Made by a program: the position numbers and the translations under genes
Notes under the pieces: generated by a model
Databases searched by the model: none
The model's input: the letters and a program-made list of their open reading frames with translations, nothing else
Told to the model about the DNA's origin: nothing
In this document: one piece after another, positions 46,697 through 48,170 of the stretch
Layout: each line of letters opens with the position of its first letter
Numbering within the stretch: position 1 is the first letter of the stretch
Assembly (NCBI GenBank): GCA_017518975.1
Contig: JAFWTH010000099.1
Span: 1-48,170 of the forward strand
DNA length: 48,170 nt
Origin: Clostridia bacterium
Lineage (GTDB): Bacteria > Bacillota > Clostridia > Oscillospirales > CAG-272
Reading direction: 5' to 3'

Positions 46697-47119
46697 TTAT
46701 TTGACTACTCCCTTTTTGAGTATAACGTTTGCGTAGATCGCGCTCTCGCCGGTCACTACGACGGCGTACGCCTTTTTCGCTCTTTCATAGAACTCGAATC
46801 TCTCGAGAAAGACGGGCTCGCGGTCGGTGTGATCCGCCACGATCTTTCTGTACTCGTCCCAGATCTCGACCTTCAGATCGCGGTCCTTTTCCGTCTTGTC
46901 CATCAGGTACACGTTGTTGTCGTACTCGTCGAGAGGGAAGAGTTCGAGAATGGCGGACAGGAGTTCCGGCACTCCGGTGCCGTCGCTGCGCAGGACTATG
47001 CGGCCGATGCTCTCGCCCGGGAAGTTGCCGTCGGAGAGGACGATCTCGTCGCCGTGGCCCATTTTGGCGAGGACTCTGAGCAGATCGGGGGAGATGATCT
47101 TGTTGATGCCTTTTAACAT
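46697..47119 (-). CDS. RbsD/FucU-family sugar mutarotase
   Basis: A 140-residue RbsD/FucU protein: MLKGINKIISPDLLRVLAKM at the start, then GHGDEIVLSDGNFPGES with the catalytic-type His, and YANVILKKGVV at the end. Length and pattern fit FucU (L-fucose mutarotase) better than RbsD. No fucose genes adjoin; it lies 17 bases after mtnN and 26 before the AAA+ gene on the same strand. It may act in general sugar anomer exchange, for instance on ribose from the MtnN reaction, but this is inference. Confidence 0.88.
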   Translation of the reverse strand: MLKGINKIISPDLLRVLAKMGHGDEIVLSDGNFPGESIGRIVLRSDGTGVPELLSAILELFPLDEYDNNVYLMDKTEKDRDLKVEIWDEYRKIVADHTDREPVFLERFEFYERAKKAYAVVVTGESAIYANVILKKGVVK

Positions 47120-47135
47120 ATCGGATACCTTCCTT

Positions 47136-47831
47136 TTATAAAGATTCGATGAATTTGAGAACGATTGCGGACGACTTTTTCGCCGTTTCTTTGACGAACT
47201 CCGGGTAAGTGTCCGGAGCGTCGCCGTCGGCGCTGTCGGAGATCGCGCGTACCACGCAGAACGGAACGTTGTTCGCGGTACAGACGTGACCGATCGAGGC
47301 GCCCTCCATCTCGCACGCGATGGCGGAGAACGTCGAGATGATCTCTGCCTTTCTTCCCGCGTCGCAGATGAACTGGTCGCCGGACGCGATAGGACCGACG
47401 ACGGTATTGATCCCCGCCTCGCGCGCGATCTCGGCGATTCGTCCGACGGTCTTTTCGTCGGCGGGAATATGGGCGCCCTCGACGCCGGGGATCGTCACCG
47501 CGCCGGGAGCGTCGCCGATCGCGGTCGTGTCGAAGTCGTGGTGGCACACGGACGACGATACCGCTATATCGCCGATCGACAGTTTGTCAGTCAGTGTGCC
47601 CGCAACGCCCGTGTTTATGATGAGGTCGGGCAGAAAGCGTATTATCATCGCCTCCGCGCAGATGGCTGCCCACACTTTGCCGACTCCGCAGACGGCGAGT
47701 ACGACGTCGCTTCTTCCGATTTTCCCGGTGACGTAACGGACGGAACCGACGGTCCCTTCTCTTTTGTGCGTCATCTCCTGTTTGATGAGTTCCGCTTCCG
47801 CTTTCATGGCGGCGATTATTCCGATTTTCAT
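47136..47831 (-). CDS. mtnN: 5'-methylthioadenosine/S-adenosylhomocysteine nucleosidase
   Basis: A 231-residue nucleosidase: MKIGIIAAMKAEAELIKQEM at the start, NTGVAGTLTDKLSIGDIAVS in the middle, and the catalytic end CEMEGASIGHVC plus VVRAISDSADGDAP with the Asp acid. It cleaves MTA and SAH to adenine and a thioribose, which clears inhibitors of SAM enzymes such as LipA and MiaB in this window. The start is ATG 47831 behind AGGACG. It has its own promoter and may drive the FucU gene. Confidence 0.96.
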   Translation of the reverse strand: MKIGIIAAMKAEAELIKQEMTHKREGTVGSVRYVTGKIGRSDVVLAVCGVGKVWAAICAEAMIIRFLPDLIINTGVAGTLTDKLSIGDIAVSSSVCHHDFDTTAIGDAPGAVTIPGVEGAHIPADEKTVGRIAEIAREAGINTVVGPIASGDQFICDAGRKAEIISTFSAIACEMEGASIGHVCTANNVPFCVVRAISDSADGDAPDTYPEFVKETAKKSSAIVLKFIESL

Positions 47832-47862
47832 ATTATCACGTCCTCTTATGATTCTGTAAACA

Positions 47863-47891
47863 ATGATACCACGGTTTGGGTGCGCAGTCAA
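47863..47891 (-). promoter_or_regulatory. Sigma-A promoter of mtnN
   Basis: On the minus strand: TTGACT (47886-47891), 17-base spacer, TATCAT (47863-47868). Confidence 0.72.
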
Positions 47892-47925
47892 TAACCGGAC
47901 GGCCCCTTGAAATGATCCGTACCGC

Positions 47926-47954
47926 TTGACACGGGACGGGCGAGGTGATAAAAT
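47926..47954 (+). promoter_or_regulatory. Sigma-A promoter of asd
   Basis: A perfect TTGACA (47926-47931), 17-base spacer, TAAAAT (47949-47954), 35 bases before the ATG. Confidence 0.78.
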
Positions 47955-47989
47955 ATTCGTGTTTTTGAATGAAAAAGGAGATTTTCCTC

Positions 47990-48170
47990 ATGGCAGATAA
48001 AATGAAAGTATGCGTAGTCGGAGCGACCGGCATGGTGGGGCAGAGATTCGTCACCCTTCTCGACGGTCATCCGTATTTCGAAGTGACCGCGGTCGCCGCG
48101 AGCGCTCGGAGCGCGGGCGGAAAGTACGCCGACGCTGTCGCGGGCCGCTGGAAGATGAAGACGGCGATAC
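47990..48170 (+). CDS. asd: Aspartate-semialdehyde dehydrogenase, 5' part
   Basis: The first 60 residues of Asd, cut by the window edge. The NADP-binding turn [18 protein letters not shown] is at ~7-24, followed by [15 protein letters not shown], the typical phosphate-binding stretch. The enzyme reduces aspartyl phosphate to aspartate semialdehyde on the route to lysine, threonine, methionine and diaminopimelate. The start is the ATG at 47990 behind AAAGGAG. Confidence 0.93.
   Translation, partial: MADKMKVCVVGATGMVGQRFVTLLDGHPYFEVTAVAASARSAGGKYADAVAGRWKMKTAI

Overview
This is a GC-rich bacterial chromosome window from a Bacillota genome, most probably an uncultured member of the class Clostridia. 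The evidence is the yceD-rpmF pair, a miaB-mutS-mutL order, SpoIVFB-like and SpoVK-like proteins, an SLH-domain surface protein, ECF sigma/anti-sigma pairs, consensus sigma-A promoters with 17-bp spacers and strong GGAGG ribosome binding sites. Alternative GTG and TTG starts are common. The genus cannot be told from the sequence.

Layout. 0-3.7 kb (minus): a GlpA-like dehydrogenase, a second FAD oxidoreductase, a DUF1667 protein and a metallophosphoesterase in one overlapping operon. 3.9-6.7 kb: an RND/MMPL exporter with an unusual start region, and mscL. 6.8-10.9 kb (plus): yceD, rpmF, two membrane-anchored unknowns, a DUF3737 beta-helix protein and a MalY/PatB C-S lyase. 11.1-12.2 kb: an AT-richer XRE regulator. 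12.4-16.6 kb (minus): tgt followed by a lipoylation cassette (ligase, free lipoyl-domain carrier, lipoyl synthase, second ligase). 16.9-23.3 kb (minus): miaB, mutS and mutL, with interspersed repeats between genes. 23.5 kb: tRNA-Leu(GAG) with a large structured element downstream.

24-32 kb is an accessory block beside the tRNA. It holds a nucleotidyltransferase/HEPN-like membrane protein pair, four XRE regulators, an ECF sigma factor with a long C-terminal extension plus a decayed remnant of a second copy, and a relB/yafQ module whose toxin is split by a MITE. The same GAGGCGGGG-type hairpin follows several of these genes. 32-35.3 kb (minus): a geranylgeranyl-reductase-like flavoprotein, a GH110-like beta-helix protein and ogt. 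35.4-41 kb: a STAS-kinase fusion, a large SLH/beta-helix surface protein, and an ECF sigma/DUF4367 pair. 41.0-41.9 kb: repeats and tRNA-Ser(GGA) with the same kind of structured element as tRNA-Leu. 42-48.2 kb: an OPA-like transporter, hslO, a cyclophilin, a small membrane protein coupled to an M50 protease, a SpoVK-like AAA+ ATPase, a FucU/RbsD protein, mtnN, and the 5' end of asd.

The most unusual observation is the element attached to both tRNA genes. The tRNA 3' end, its terminator and an inverted copy of the tRNA T-arm and acceptor form one long palindrome. This is followed by hairpins whose stems differ but stay paired, with conserved loops, and then by a direct copy of part of the cognate T-arm. 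A further copy lacking its own tRNA lies downstream of tRNA-Leu. Other notable points are the MITE that splits yafQ after codon 2, the sigma-factor remnant that keeps a matching promoter, the free-standing lipoyl carrier in the lipoylation operon, and two genes (RND exporter, hslO) that lack a normal start codon behind a strong ribosome binding site.
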